Shown here: positions 55,435 through 64,000 of the stretch, in pieces | Position numbering within the stretch: the first letter of the stretch is position 1 | How the letters are laid out: every line of letters begins with the position of its first letter | Assembly (NCBI GenBank): GCA_036323355.1 | Contig: AP028876.1 | Span: 2,542,001-2,606,000 of the forward strand | Direction of reading: 5' to 3' | Length of the DNA: 64,000 bases | From: Gottschalkiaceae bacterium SANA | Lineage (GTDB): Bacteria; Bacillota; Clostridia; Tissierellales; GPF-1 | Position numbers and translations under genes: made by a program | Notes under the pieces: generated by a model | The model's database searches: none | The model's input: only the letters and a program-made list of their open reading frames with translations | What the model was told of the DNA's origin: nothing

Positions 55435-56475
55435 CTATATCCACATTTTTCTCAGTTCCTCGCGATCAAATACTGCAACGGCTGTTGAGGTATCCGCGCA
55501 GCCGTAGTAAATCCAGATTTCATCCTTTCTTTCCACGAGTCCACAGGTAAAAACAACATTGCCGTAAAATCCTTTCAACTCAAATTCCGCCTGAGGTATT
55601 AATATCGGCTCTTCTACAATTTTTACGATCTTTCTGGGATCATCCCGATCTAGCACGGCAATACCTAAGACATATCGATTGGATTCGTCCGCACCGTGGA
55701 AAACCTCGATCCAGCCCTCTTTGGTTTCAAAGGGCGGCGCCCCCGCGCCAAATCGTTTCATATTCTGCCAGCCTTCCCCCACCCCAAAGAGATGATGGTG
55801 CTGGCCCCAATGCACCCCATCTGGCGAAAATGCACACCAGATATCTGGTGTTCCAATCCCCTTAGGCACCGGGCGATGGAGACAGACATATTGATCATTG
55901 ATCTTCTTTGGAAACAAGCAAACATCCTTGTTCTCCGGTGGAAGAATAAGGCCGTGCCTCTTAAAGTCACGAAAATTTTTAGTTGTCATAAGAGCCGGCG
56001 TTGGTCCCGCCTGTGAAACCGACGTATAGGTGATCCAATAGGTATCATCCACCCTTGCAATGCGAGGATCTTCGATCCCCCAACTCTCCATTTCCCCTTT
56101 AGGAAACAAGTCGGGATGCGTGTCAATTTGAAAATGAATTCCATCAACACTTCGAGCAATTCGAAGATGGGAAAGACTCGTCAAATATAGGGTTTTGCCG
56201 GTAACCGCTTCCTTGACACCACGGGGATCCGATAGATCATATTGGGGATTGGATTGATCCAACCATTTTACGGTGACTTTTCCATCCTCCATCACAACAA
56301 CACCACGCTTGCCCGCTTCTTGTTTGGGACTTTCTGCAACGCGAAGCAAAAGAATGATCTCCTCGCCAAGTGTACAGACACCGGCATTAAACACACAATC
56401 CACCTGCAGGTCAACTTGAGAAGGACTCAAATCTTTGGGTGTAATCAATAAGACTCTACGTTTTGGCTGAATCAT
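55435..56475 (-). CDS. GH130 family glycoside phosphorylase/hydrolase
   Basis: 346 residues, five-bladed propeller. Diagnostic SWGIEDPRIA (131-140) with Asp136 and Arg138, and ARSVDG, GAGAPPF, YYGCADTSTAVA blocks. Characterised GH130 enzymes phosphorolyse beta-mannosides; the exact linkage is not readable here. ATG 56475 has GGGAGGG and overlaps the GH13 stop (ATGA). Last gene of the sugar operon. Confidence 0.88.
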   Translation of the reverse strand: MIQPKRRVLLITPKDLSPSQVDLQVDCVFNAGVCTLGEEIILLLRVAESPKQEAGKRGVVVMEDGKVTVKWLDQSNPQYDLSDPRGVKEAVTGKTLYLTSLSHLRIARSVDGIHFQIDTHPDLFPKGEMESWGIEDPRIARVDDTYWITYTSVSQAGPTPALMTTKNFRDFKRHGLILPPENKDVCLFPKKINDQYVCLHRPVPKGIGTPDIWCAFSPDGVHWGQHHHLFGVGEGWQNMKRFGAGAPPFETKEGWIEVFHGADESNRYVLGIAVLDRDDPRKIVKIVEEPILIPQAEFELKGFYGNVVFTCGLVERKDEIWIYYGCADTSTAVAVFDREELRKMWI

Positions 56476-58112
56476 TTCTCCCTCCCTACAATCCATCGTC
56501 CCTCAAAAGGGTGTAATTGGTCTACATATTCATTCCCAATCAAGTCAATTCCAGAATCTTCTTCCGATAGATTCATTGCCAAATGACTCATATTGACAAA
56601 ACAGCTGATGCTACCGCTTCCATCCAAGGCAGTACGCTTGATTTTCAGCAGAGAATCCAAAACAAAAACTTCTTGTTTCGCCTGGGGATGAAAGGCCAGC
56701 TGCTGCGCTCTCACTTGAAATAATCTCTTCATCGTATCCAACCAATTCCTTTGTCTATTATCTAATGGCATTGAAATTGCCTTGCGATTGATGGAACGAT
56801 TCATGCCTATTCTTTTCTTTTCATCCAATTGATTCTCGCTGGCAAATAAACTGTGATAGTAGATGCCCGGTATCCCAGCCAAACTTAATAGAATCATATG
56901 GGCCGATTTAAATTTGTTTATAGTCCATAGCTCAGGCTCTTCTGGCGCCTTCAGCATGCTGTAATAGGTGATATTCAACTCATAAGGCGAGCGGCTGCCA
57001 TCAGCATTGATCTTCTCATTAACCGCCCCTCCCCTTTCAAGGGCAGACTTGGCCAAGGCTTCAATCTCGCTGACAGACAATATTCCAATCAATGGACGCA
57101 TGCCAATGCCGTCATGGGTTGCCAATACATGAAAATATCCCGTGTCTTCCCGAGGCACACTCAGCGTCTTCAGATAACTGCCAAGAGCTTTCGCCGATTC
57201 TGTTAAAAAGCCATGGGCCACCAGTCCAGAAAGGGCAAAATTATAAATCAAGTGTGCTTCCGGTTCTGAATCACCAAAGTATAGCAAATTCTCCGATTGT
57301 GGCACATTGGTCTCCGACAATAGAATCACATCGGCCCCAAGCAAGTCCAAATAGCTTCGCATGGCGCAAATCCACCGATGCGCCTCTGGTAAATTCAACG
57401 AACTTCGCTTGGGATCTTTCCACCCGTGCCCAATCGCATCAAGTCGAATCCCCCTTGCGCCCTTCTCGGCGTAAAACCGCAAGAGTTGAGCTAGGGCGAC
57501 AAAAACCTCTGGAGAAGAAAAATCTAAATCCGCCTGATCCTCGCTAAAGGTTGTCCACACCCACTTCTCTCCCTCTGACGTTTCAAAGGGAGTCAGCAAA
57601 GGATGGGTGCGAGGACGAGTAACAGATGAAACATCAGTCTCTTTGGGAAGGTCTAGATAAAAGGAAGCATAGGCGGGATCCCCCCTCTTCCATCCAATAA
57701 ACCATGGATGGGAGACCGATGTATGATTAATAACTGCATCAAAAAAAAGCGAAAAAGAATCTTTCATGGATTCAATTTCGCTCCAGCTCCCCAAATCCGA
57801 TCTTACCTGGCGGTAATCGGAGACAGAAAAACCATCATCCGAAGTGAATGGGAAGAAAGGGAGGAGGTGAACCCAAGAAAGGGTTCCCTCCAATTCCCTT
57901 TGTAAAAAGGATGTTAAACTTGCAAGGGGCAATAGCCCCGAAGAACCAATACTATCACCGTAAGTAATCAGCGCCATGCTTGATTCATCCCATAAAACAG
58001 AAGGCAAGGCTTTTTCTATCGGTTCAAAGGATAGGCGAGCAAGAATGGTTTCCGCCCCATCGCTCCCATATAATTCATTTAAGATATTCCTTAAAAGTTC
58101 TTGTCTATCCAT
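56472..58112 (-). CDS. GH13_18-type sucrose-phosphorylase-like enzyme
   Basis: 546 residues. Alpha-amylase fold with nucleophile Asp225 (GIRLDAIGHGW), acid/base Glu267 (LLSETNVP) and Asp334 (ATHDGIG). Resembles sucrose and glucosylglycerate/glucosylglycerol phosphorylases, which release glucose 1-phosphate from an alpha-glucoside. The acceptor-side loop differs from sucrose phosphorylase (GHGWKD), so the substrate is open. No clear ribosome site; start lies inside the lacI end, implying coupling. Confidence 0.85.
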   Translation of the reverse strand: MDRQELLRNILNELYGSDGAETILARLSFEPIEKALPSVLWDESSMALITYGDSIGSSGLLPLASLTSFLQRELEGTLSWVHLLPFFPFTSDDGFSVSDYRQVRSDLGSWSEIESMKDSFSLFFDAVINHTSVSHPWFIGWKRGDPAYASFYLDLPKETDVSSVTRPRTHPLLTPFETSEGEKWVWTTFSEDQADLDFSSPEVFVALAQLLRFYAEKGARGIRLDAIGHGWKDPKRSSLNLPEAHRWICAMRSYLDLLGADVILLSETNVPQSENLLYFGDSEPEAHLIYNFALSGLVAHGFLTESAKALGSYLKTLSVPREDTGYFHVLATHDGIGMRPLIGILSVSEIEALAKSALERGGAVNEKINADGSRSPYELNITYYSMLKAPEEPELWTINKFKSAHMILLSLAGIPGIYYHSLFASENQLDEKKRIGMNRSINRKAISMPLDNRQRNWLDTMKRLFQVRAQQLAFHPQAKQEVFVLDSLLKIKRTALDGSGSISCFVNMSHLAMNLSEEDSGIDLIGNEYVDQLHPFEGRWIVGREK

Positions 58113-59128
58113 GCTCGTGTCGTCGATTGGCGAACCTTCAATTCTGGATCAAAGATTACATGCTCACCTCGACCTACCTCCCCGTTCTCAATTTGTTCAT
58201 TCAACAGACGAATGGCTTCCACCGCCATTTTTTCAGGAAATTGATTAATCGAACTGAGAGGGGGGTGAGAAAATTGCGCCATGGGAATATCATCAATCCC
58301 CAGCACAGCAATATCCTGCGGAATTTTTAAACCCTTTTCATAGATAGCATGATAAACCCCCATCGCCCGCATATCTCCAGATACAAACACTGCATCTGGC
58401 CACTGATCTGTCGATAGAATTTCCTTCATCTTGTCATAAGCGGTTTCCGGATTGATAATTCCATAATCAATCGGAATCACTTTCATCTTTTTCGCTTTAA
58501 GTGCATCCAAATAACCTTTGCTTCGATCCTCATTAACCGTATAATTCTTCGACCCCAAAAAGAATCGAATCTTCTTGTATCCTTGTTGAATCAAATGTTC
58601 CGCTCCCATATATCCAGCACGGTAGTTGTCTAAATTCACATAAGACGACTCCGAATTATGCTTGTCTTTTCCGACAACAACAAATGGTATTTGTTTCTCA
58701 ATTAAGTAGGTCAAGCGTTCATCTACATCTTTGGTATCGAATATCACAGCTCCGTCTGCATAACCATTGGTCAACAAATAAAAACCATCATGCTGATCTT
58801 CCTTGATCCGATCTGCATTAGACTGGGAAACAATCATCTTATATCCCAATTTTCTTGCTTCTTCATTGAGGTATTGAATGGTTACATTATGAAATTCTCC
58901 CAAAAAAGCATTGTCCTTTTCGCTAACAAAAGCAAAAAGAATTCCTGTTTTTTTGTTTCGCAAGGATTGTGCCAAAAGATTGACGCGAAACCCTGTTTCT
59001 TCAACGACTTCTAATACGCGCTTGCGCGTTCGATCGCTTACATTTTCATCTTGATTGATGACTCGTGAAACCGTTCGGGCAGACACCCCGGCTATTTTTG
59101 CGACATCTTTAATTGTAATTGGCGCCAT
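58091..59128 (-). CDS. LacI family transcriptional regulator
   Basis: 345 residues. Classic HTH at the N-terminus (TIKDVAKIAGVSARTVSRVIN), hinge (NLLAQSLRNKKTG), and periplasmic-binding-like sensor domain. Expected to bind a sugar and control this operon. It overlaps the following GH13 gene by 22 bases. No operator was visible because the operon promoter is beyond the window. Confidence 0.93.
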   Translation of the reverse strand: MAPITIKDVAKIAGVSARTVSRVINQDENVSDRTRKRVLEVVEETGFRVNLLAQSLRNKKTGILFAFVSEKDNAFLGEFHNVTIQYLNEEARKLGYKMIVSQSNADRIKEDQHDGFYLLTNGYADGAVIFDTKDVDERLTYLIEKQIPFVVVGKDKHNSESSYVNLDNYRAGYMGAEHLIQQGYKKIRFFLGSKNYTVNEDRSKGYLDALKAKKMKVIPIDYGIINPETAYDKMKEILSTDQWPDAVFVSGDMRAMGVYHAIYEKGLKIPQDIAVLGIDDIPMAQFSHPPLSSINQFPEKMAVEAIRLLNEQIENGEVGRGEHVIFDPELKVRQSTTRAWIDKNF

Positions 59129-59141
59129 CCCGTCACCCCTT

Positions 59142-60491
59142 TCATTCTTGCATCAATTGTATCAATATTTTCCTTAAATTGGTATGAGAAAACGTTCGGC
59201 TTCCAATTGCGAAATTTCGATCACACATCTCACGATATTTTTTTTGATTTGTTAAGCATTCAAGAATCTCTTTTGCCACCATTTCATGCCTTAGCGGTTC
59301 TACCCAAGCCATGCCAGCCTCGTCTATTTGATACTCATCTCCAAGGGATATCGTCTCAAATCCGGCTGCTTCAATATCTGATTTATAAACTGCGTATTCA
59401 AAAATCAAAATCGGTTTCTTTGCAAATACCCCTTCCAAGAATTGATTGCCCCACCCTTCCCAAATACTGGGATAGGTGATGAAATCAGCAAATACATAAG
59501 CATCCCACAGAGAATACACCTTGTGCGCTTCTGTATGGGTACGGGAATGGTCGACCCACTCTCCTATCCAACGAAGAGCGACTCCCTTGTCTTTGGCTCG
59601 CGCCACTAAACGCTTCTCATATCCATCATCAGACTCAATCATACCTGGCAACACAAGGACAATTTTTGAATCTGCTTGAAAAATCCGTCCATCATAAAGG
59701 GCTTTCCCCACCCAGTCTTTTCTAAATCTTTCTTGATTTAAAACTGCAATCTGATCAATTGCCAATTCAATCGCCTTGCGATTGGTGACCCGCGTCGCTT
59801 GCAAGAAAATTACATCTTGGGGACGAAGTCCTAGTTTTTCCTTAAAATCTTGATTATAGGCATCAACACACCACGCCTCCCCTTCAAAATCGAATACATT
59901 CGGCACCACTGTTGAGTCGTACCCCTTCCGCTTTCTCAAGGATTCTTGAGCAATATGATTGATCACCACATGACGGTAACCTTGGTCTGCAGGGGGATAT
60001 AGCTCTTCGAGCAGGTCCGCAACGCCTTTGCAGGTTGGTTTTGAAAAGTTGGCTCGCTCCCAAAAAAAATCATGATGATGGCAAATGACAGCTAGCTTTA
60101 ACTTTTCAATTACCCGTTTTAAAGCGAGGGCTGTGGGCAAACTCCTTCCAATGGAAAAGATATTATTGGGGATGACCATTTCAATTCCAAGTGATTGAAA
60201 AATACGCGTGAATCGATTTTCAAGCCTATCGGCGGCTTTTTCTATTGCCGCCATCAATTCTATTTCATTCTTATATTCATTGAAAGCCACATAGGCATTT
60301 CGTTCGATGCGCAAATCTTCTTCGTATCGATATCCGAGTTCTGGAATCACATAGCCTTCCGTGGTTCCCGAACTTCCCGCAATCATAAATACCTCGTGCC
60401 CCATCTCTTCAAGAATTTCTTTCCACTTATCCATTTCCAAAGAAACTCCGTCGGTCTCTCCAATTCGATAATGACATAATGCAATTCTCAT
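59142..60491 (-). CDS. GT4 family glycosyltransferase
   Basis: 449 residues, GT-B fold. N-terminal domain starts CHYRIGETDGVSLEMDKW; C-terminal nucleotide-sugar site with YPSIWEGWGNQFLEG and the E(x7)E-type pattern, preceded by RVTNRKAIELAI. Donor and acceptor are unknown. A transferase inside a sugar uptake and phosphorylase operon is unusual; synthesis of a glycoside (for example a compatible solute) is one possibility. Confidence 0.82.
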   Translation of the reverse strand: MRIALCHYRIGETDGVSLEMDKWKEILEEMGHEVFMIAGSSGTTEGYVIPELGYRYEEDLRIERNAYVAFNEYKNEIELMAAIEKAADRLENRFTRIFQSLGIEMVIPNNIFSIGRSLPTALALKRVIEKLKLAVICHHHDFFWERANFSKPTCKGVADLLEELYPPADQGYRHVVINHIAQESLRKRKGYDSTVVPNVFDFEGEAWCVDAYNQDFKEKLGLRPQDVIFLQATRVTNRKAIELAIDQIAVLNQERFRKDWVGKALYDGRIFQADSKIVLVLPGMIESDDGYEKRLVARAKDKGVALRWIGEWVDHSRTHTEAHKVYSLWDAYVFADFITYPSIWEGWGNQFLEGVFAKKPILIFEYAVYKSDIEAAGFETISLGDEYQIDEAGMAWVEPLRHEMVAKEILECLTNQKKYREMCDRNFAIGSRTFSHTNLRKILIQLMQE

Positions 60492-60500
60492 GGCGACCTC

Positions 60501-61580
60501 CTATCTGTCCAAACGCTCTCCAGTTTCAGAATCAAAGAAATGGTAATGACCAGATTTTAACCGCAATCGAAATGGTTGATCAATCTTCAGACCAATATCG
60601 GGGCTCACAGACAACTTCATCCGTTGTTCCCCAATCTGAGCCAGAATAATATTATGAGATCCCTGCGGCTCAATCAAGCGACAGATTGCCTCTATAGGCG
60701 CCTCCTCCATCACATCAATATTCTCTGGTCGAACACCCAATAAAACGGTTTTCCCTTCAAACCCCGCCAGACTTGGATGATTGGCTGTAAAATCCAAATG
60801 ATCGCCCTTCAACCGATATCCGTCTTCTTCCTTGGCTCCTACCGTTACACTCAAGAAATTGGTCGGTGGCGTCCCGATAAAATCAGCCACAAAACGATTA
60901 GCGCTATTGTGATACACCTCGTCGGGTGTACCAATTTGAATAATGGCGCCATCCTTCATAATCACAATCCGATCGGCCAGACTCATTGCCTCTGACTGAT
61001 CGTGGGTGACAAATACGGTTGTTGCTCCAGTTCTGCGATGGATTTCTTTTAAATCCGTCCGCATCTGCACCCGAAGCTTGGCATCGAGATTGCTTAGGGG
61101 CTCATCCATTAAGAATACCTGGGGACGAACGGCGATAGCTCTCGCCACAGCGACACGTTGCTGCTGACCTCCTGACAGTTGATCTGGATAGCGATCAAGA
61201 AGACTCTCAATCCCAGAAAGTTCTGCCACCTCTTTTACGCGCTCATTCATTTCCTTTTTATCCATTTTCTTTATCTTCAAGGCATAGGCGATATTTTCAA
61301 ATACTGTCATATGCGGCCAGACGGCATAATTCTGAAAAATCATGCTGACATTTCGTTTTCTTGGCGGCAAGTCACCCACGCTTTGCCCATTGATCAAGAC
61401 TTGACCTTCGGTGATTTCTTCTAGGCCTGCAATCATTCTCATGGTTGTGGTTTTCCCGCAACCCGAAGGACCTAATAAGACGAGAAACTCTCCGTCATGC
61501 ACCGTTAAATCAATGCCTTTTACCGCTTCAACTTTACGGTTATATACTTTCTTTAATCGTTTTAATTCTACAGTAGCCAT
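60501..61580 (-). CDS. ABC sugar transporter ATPase (UgpC/MsmK type)
   Basis: 359 residues. Walker A GPSGCGKTT, signature LSGGQQQRVAVARA, Walker B VFLMDEPLSNLD, then a C-terminal TOBE regulatory domain. Drives the two permeases upstream. In many Firmicutes such an ATPase serves several sugar importers; here it is in the operon. Confidence 0.95.
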   Translation of the reverse strand: MATVELKRLKKVYNRKVEAVKGIDLTVHDGEFLVLLGPSGCGKTTTMRMIAGLEEITEGQVLINGQSVGDLPPRKRNVSMIFQNYAVWPHMTVFENIAYALKIKKMDKKEMNERVKEVAELSGIESLLDRYPDQLSGGQQQRVAVARAIAVRPQVFLMDEPLSNLDAKLRVQMRTDLKEIHRRTGATTVFVTHDQSEAMSLADRIVIMKDGAIIQIGTPDEVYHNSANRFVADFIGTPPTNFLSVTVGAKEEDGYRLKGDHLDFTANHPSLAGFEGKTVLLGVRPENIDVMEEAPIEAICRLIEPQGSHNIILAQIGEQRMKLSVSPDIGLKIDQPFRLRLKSGHYHFFDSETGERLDR

Positions 61581-61597
61581 TTCATCCTCCTCTCAGC

Positions 61598-62650
61598 CTA
61601 AACGCTGACATCTCCCCACATTTGATTGATATATTTTCTTATGATAAAGGTAAAGATCAGGGTCGGAATCGCCATGGCAATACCGCCTGCAGCCGTTAGA
61701 TTAACTTGACCCGTCGAGCCATACAAGGCTTGATAGACAACAACCGCAAAGGTTGGCTTGAATTGTGTCAAGATGAGTGCTGAAATAGTTTCGTTCCATG
61801 CGCCCAAAAAGGCATACATCGAACTTGCTGCAAGCCCTGGCAAGGCCAAAGGCAGGGTAATATTGACAAAGGTACGCAACTTCGAAGCGCCAAATACCTG
61901 AGCTGCCTCCTCTAATTCTACTGGAATCCCTAAAAAAATAGAGGTTGTAATCCAGGTTGTCAAGGCAATCGATCCAATGGCATAAACCAGAGATAAGCCA
62001 AGGGGTTGATCATATAAACCCATATTGGCAAGAATAATCACCATCGGCATGGCAATAGCAACGCCGGGAAACATACGGACAAAAAGAATACTGAACTTCA
62101 ATGTATGCTTTCCCTTAAATCGGTATCGCGCCAGTGTATATCCCGCTGTGCCTCCGATACTCAATGAAATCAGGATGGTAATAAAGGCAATCTGAATACT
62201 TCGAATCAAGGCTGGAATTGCATCCCGAGTCACCTGAAAGAAGGTTTTATAGTTATGTAAAACGTCCTTTCTCGCTTTAAAAACCACCTGACTTTGGGTC
62301 AGCAAAAGACTCGACTTTTCTTCCAATTCTTCCGGTGTAAAATTCAGGCTTAAATTGGTTCGCATATAAGTCGACATCTTCTTAAAATCACTTGTATCCA
62401 GTAAGGTTTCATAATCATGATTCCGCTTGTCGTAGATACTTAGCAAGACGCCCCGGTCTCCACTTTCCAATTTAATCTCTGATCGCAATTCAGGAAAAAG
62501 AGGCAAGGGATATTGGTAAGCTTCCCTTGTTGACAAAAAAGATATCGAAAAGATGAAGTATACAGGAACCAAAATCGTAAAGATGATTGCAACACTGATA
62601 ATATATATCGTTGCAAGATTGGCCTTTTTTTTCATTGATTTTAGATTCAT
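61598..62650 (-). CDS. ABC sugar permease (MalG-like) with large extracytoplasmic loop
   Basis: 350 residues, about six membrane helices and the EAA loop (ELEEAAQVFGASKLRTF). Between helix 1 and helix 2 an extra hydrophilic stretch of roughly 90 residues (about 38-130) exceeds the usual 270-290-residue MalG family size. Start overlaps the preceding permease by four bases (ATGA). Confidence 0.9.
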   Translation of the reverse strand: MNLKSMKKKANLATIYIISVAIIFTILVPVYFIFSISFLSTREAYQYPLPLFPELRSEIKLESGDRGVLLSIYDKRNHDYETLLDTSDFKKMSTYMRTNLSLNFTPEELEEKSSLLLTQSQVVFKARKDVLHNYKTFFQVTRDAIPALIRSIQIAFITILISLSIGGTAGYTLARYRFKGKHTLKFSILFVRMFPGVAIAMPMVIILANMGLYDQPLGLSLVYAIGSIALTTWITTSIFLGIPVELEEAAQVFGASKLRTFVNITLPLALPGLAASSMYAFLGAWNETISALILTQFKPTFAVVVYQALYGSTGQVNLTAAGGIAMAIPTLIFTFIIRKYINQMWGDVSV

Positions 62651-63558
62651 GATCTTTCACCCCCGTTCTTCCTGCCAAAAGCACCCGACACCTTCAGATA
62701 CATGACCGCAACAATGGTAATAATCACGGCTATGACAACGGAATAAGTTGATGACATTCGAAAACTGTTGGTTAAATTTGGTACCTCTTCGCTGTAGTAG
62801 ATAACCCGTGACAAAAGCACAGGCACCCTGCCAAAACCAAAGAGCATAACAATGGTCAACCAGATCTGAAGAGCAGAGATTAATCGTAAAATCACAGCGG
62901 TTTGAATGGTTGGTCTCAGCATGGGCATAGTAATCCGCCTCAGTGTTTTCCATCGGTTTGCTCCGAATACATAAGAGGCTTCCATCATTTCCTTTGGCAA
63001 GCCCTGAAGCCCTGCCAATAGAATAATCATCATGGATGGAATCACCTGCCACGCATCGATCAAAATAATTAAAAGCAAATTCTTGAACCGACTCTCCCCC
63101 GATAGAAAAATAATTTTTTCTCCAATATCCAAAAAACCAATATAAGTCAAAAAGCTGTTCACCCATCCGTGGGTGGTAAATCCAGTCTTCCACATAGCAC
63201 CCAGCGCCACCGGCGCTAAAGCCATGGGAATCATGGCGATAAACAAAAGAATACCCGACCCCTTAAATTTGCGATTAATCAACAGGGCTAAAGCCATGGC
63301 GGCAACAAATTCTAGGGTAACAGAAAAAATAACGATAATGGCTGTATTCTGAGCAGCTGGAATAAAGGTTGGGTCCTCTAATACCAGCCGAAAATTTTCT
63401 AAACTAAGTCGCCCGGTCGCATCGGTGATACTAAACAAAAAGGTCCGAAATACCGGTCGGATCCAAAATAATACGTAATAAATTAATGCTGGCGCAACAA
63501 GTAGATAGGGACCGACTTGATTCCAATTTCGACGTTTACTAGTCTGTTCCTTTGACAT
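62647..63558 (-). CDS. ABC sugar permease (MalF/UgpA-like)
   Basis: 303 residues, six membrane helices and EAA motif (MEASYVFGANRWKTLRRITMP). Forms the channel with the MalG-like partner. Located downstream of the binding-protein gene after a 59-base gap that contains a hairpin. Confidence 0.93.
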   Translation of the reverse strand: MSKEQTSKRRNWNQVGPYLLVAPALIYYVLFWIRPVFRTFLFSITDATGRLSLENFRLVLEDPTFIPAAQNTAIIVIFSVTLEFVAAMALALLINRKFKGSGILLFIAMIPMALAPVALGAMWKTGFTTHGWVNSFLTYIGFLDIGEKIIFLSGESRFKNLLLIILIDAWQVIPSMMIILLAGLQGLPKEMMEASYVFGANRWKTLRRITMPMLRPTIQTAVILRLISALQIWLTIVMLFGFGRVPVLLSRVIYYSEEVPNLTNSFRMSSTYSVVIAVIITIVAVMYLKVSGAFGRKNGGERS

Positions 63559-63585
63559 GATCTCTCACTCCCTCGACAAAGCAAA

Positions 63586-63608
63586 GCCACCAGGATCACC
63601 CTGGTGGC
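63586..63608 (-). promoter_or_regulatory. Hairpin between binding-protein and permease genes
   Basis: GCCACCAGG/CCTGGTGGC 9-bp stem with a five-base loop, without a clean T-run (GCTTTGCTTTG follows). Likely stabilises the upstream message or limits read-through so that more binding protein than permease is made, as in malE-malF. Confidence 0.6.
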
Positions 63609-63617
63609 CCCATCTTC

Positions 63618-64000
63618 TTATTTCCTCAATGCATCCATTTCTGCGCTAGCAGCATCAAGCATTGCTTGATCCACATTGCCTTTTAAAACCATATCTTCAA
63701 ACAGATTGTCAAATACTTGTTTTACAGCACCCCAGTCTTGGAAATCGCCGCCTGGCACGCCAGACACAATACCATTTTCCAATACCAACAATGCTTTTGA
63801 AATAACTTCGTCAGTTGGTTCATTCCCCAAAAACTCAAGTGCTTCTTCAACAGGTGGAATAAATCCACCGGTACCCTTAGAAAGTTTCAACTGAATATCC
63901 GGTCGTGTGATGTACTCTAGGAAGGTTTCTGCCAATTCAGGGTTTGGCGCACCTTTCATAATTGCAAAGCCTGATGTTCCGGCAATCGAACCAATACCTG
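63618..64000 (-). CDS. Extracellular sugar-binding protein, C-terminal part
   Basis: The frame continues beyond the window end; about 127 C-terminal codons are present. GTSGFAIMKGAPNPE and ETFLEYITRPDIQLKLSK are typical of family 1 solute-binding proteins of ABC sugar importers. N-terminus, lipobox and promoter are outside the window. Confidence 0.9.
   Translation of the reverse strand, partial: GIGSIAGTSGFAIMKGAPNPELAETFLEYITRPDIQLKLSKGTGGFIPPVEEALEFLGNEPTDEVISKALLVLENGIVSGVPGGDFQDWGAVKQVFDNLFEDMVLKGNVDQAMLDAASAEMDALRK

Noticed and set aside
62657-63193. Second frame of 178 codons within the permease
   Set aside because: Out-of-frame shadow of the MalF-like permease on the same strand.
1-64000. 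CRISPR arrays, tRNA or rRNA genes
   Set aside because: No regularly spaced repeats of CRISPR type and no cloverleaf or rRNA-like segments were seen; the 47-bp repeat has no unique spacers.

Overview
This window is most likely chromosomal DNA of an anaerobic, probably non-sporulating Clostridia-type Firmicute. The pointers are moderate GC, AGGAGG-type ribosome sites, SpoVG, PurR, GreA, SpoIIE-like phosphatase, LacI and T-box regulation, a superoxide reductase, FeoAB, and a Na+-pumping methylmalonyl-CoA decarboxylase. Nothing in the sequence names the species.

Region 1 (1-32464) is mostly minus strand. It is the Bacillus/Clostridium core block read as purR, spoVG, glmU, prs, pth, mfd, prsA-like, yabN (mazG fusion), hup, rqcP, divIC, S1 protein, tilS, hpt, ftsH ... 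coaX, dus, greA, lysS, thpR, secA. murC diverges from purR. The sporulation genes usually scattered in this block (spoVT, yabP, yabQ, spoIIE) are absent. Between ftsH and coaX sits a complete nine-gene operon (14727-7094): split methylmalonyl-CoA mutase, MeaB chaperone GTPase, epimerase, four decarboxylase subunits and a very divergent biotin-ligase-like protein. Together these would turn succinyl-CoA into propionyl-CoA plus CO2 while exporting Na+. A pantothenate-type ECF S component overlaps coaX.

Region 2 (32506-49819) holds an LCP wall-assembly protein, a 47-bp tandem repeat with paired hairpins, a Na+-coupled NSS transporter with a 31-residue partner, pgi, a PAS-PP2C phosphatase, a Fur-box-flanked feoA-feoB-Cys-rich operon, an ABC-F protein, a DprA-like protein, a MocR regulator divergent from an ECF S component, nagA, a THUMP methyltransferase, a class II superoxide reductase and a three-gene operon of small unknown membrane proteins.

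Region 3 (49901-51287) is an IS110-family element with a candidate 8-bp core repeat at both ends and a 5' non-coding stretch of the size expected for a bridge RNA. It abuts an AT-rich gap and then the tyrosine T-box and tyrS.

Region 4 (53153-55434) is a methionine pair, metY-metA, where residue Glu111 of MetA predicts O-acetylhomoserine chemistry that fits MetY.

Region 5 (55435-64000, minus) is a sugar or glycoside cluster: solute-binding protein (cut by the window end), two permeases, ABC ATPase, GT4 glycosyltransferase, LacI regulator, GH13_18-type phosphorylase and GH130-type phosphorylase. Two putative phosphorylases plus a glycosyltransferase under one LacI regulator suggest turnover of a specific alpha-glucoside and a mannoside. 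The substrate cannot be read from the sequence. This is the best candidate here for an undescribed pathway.
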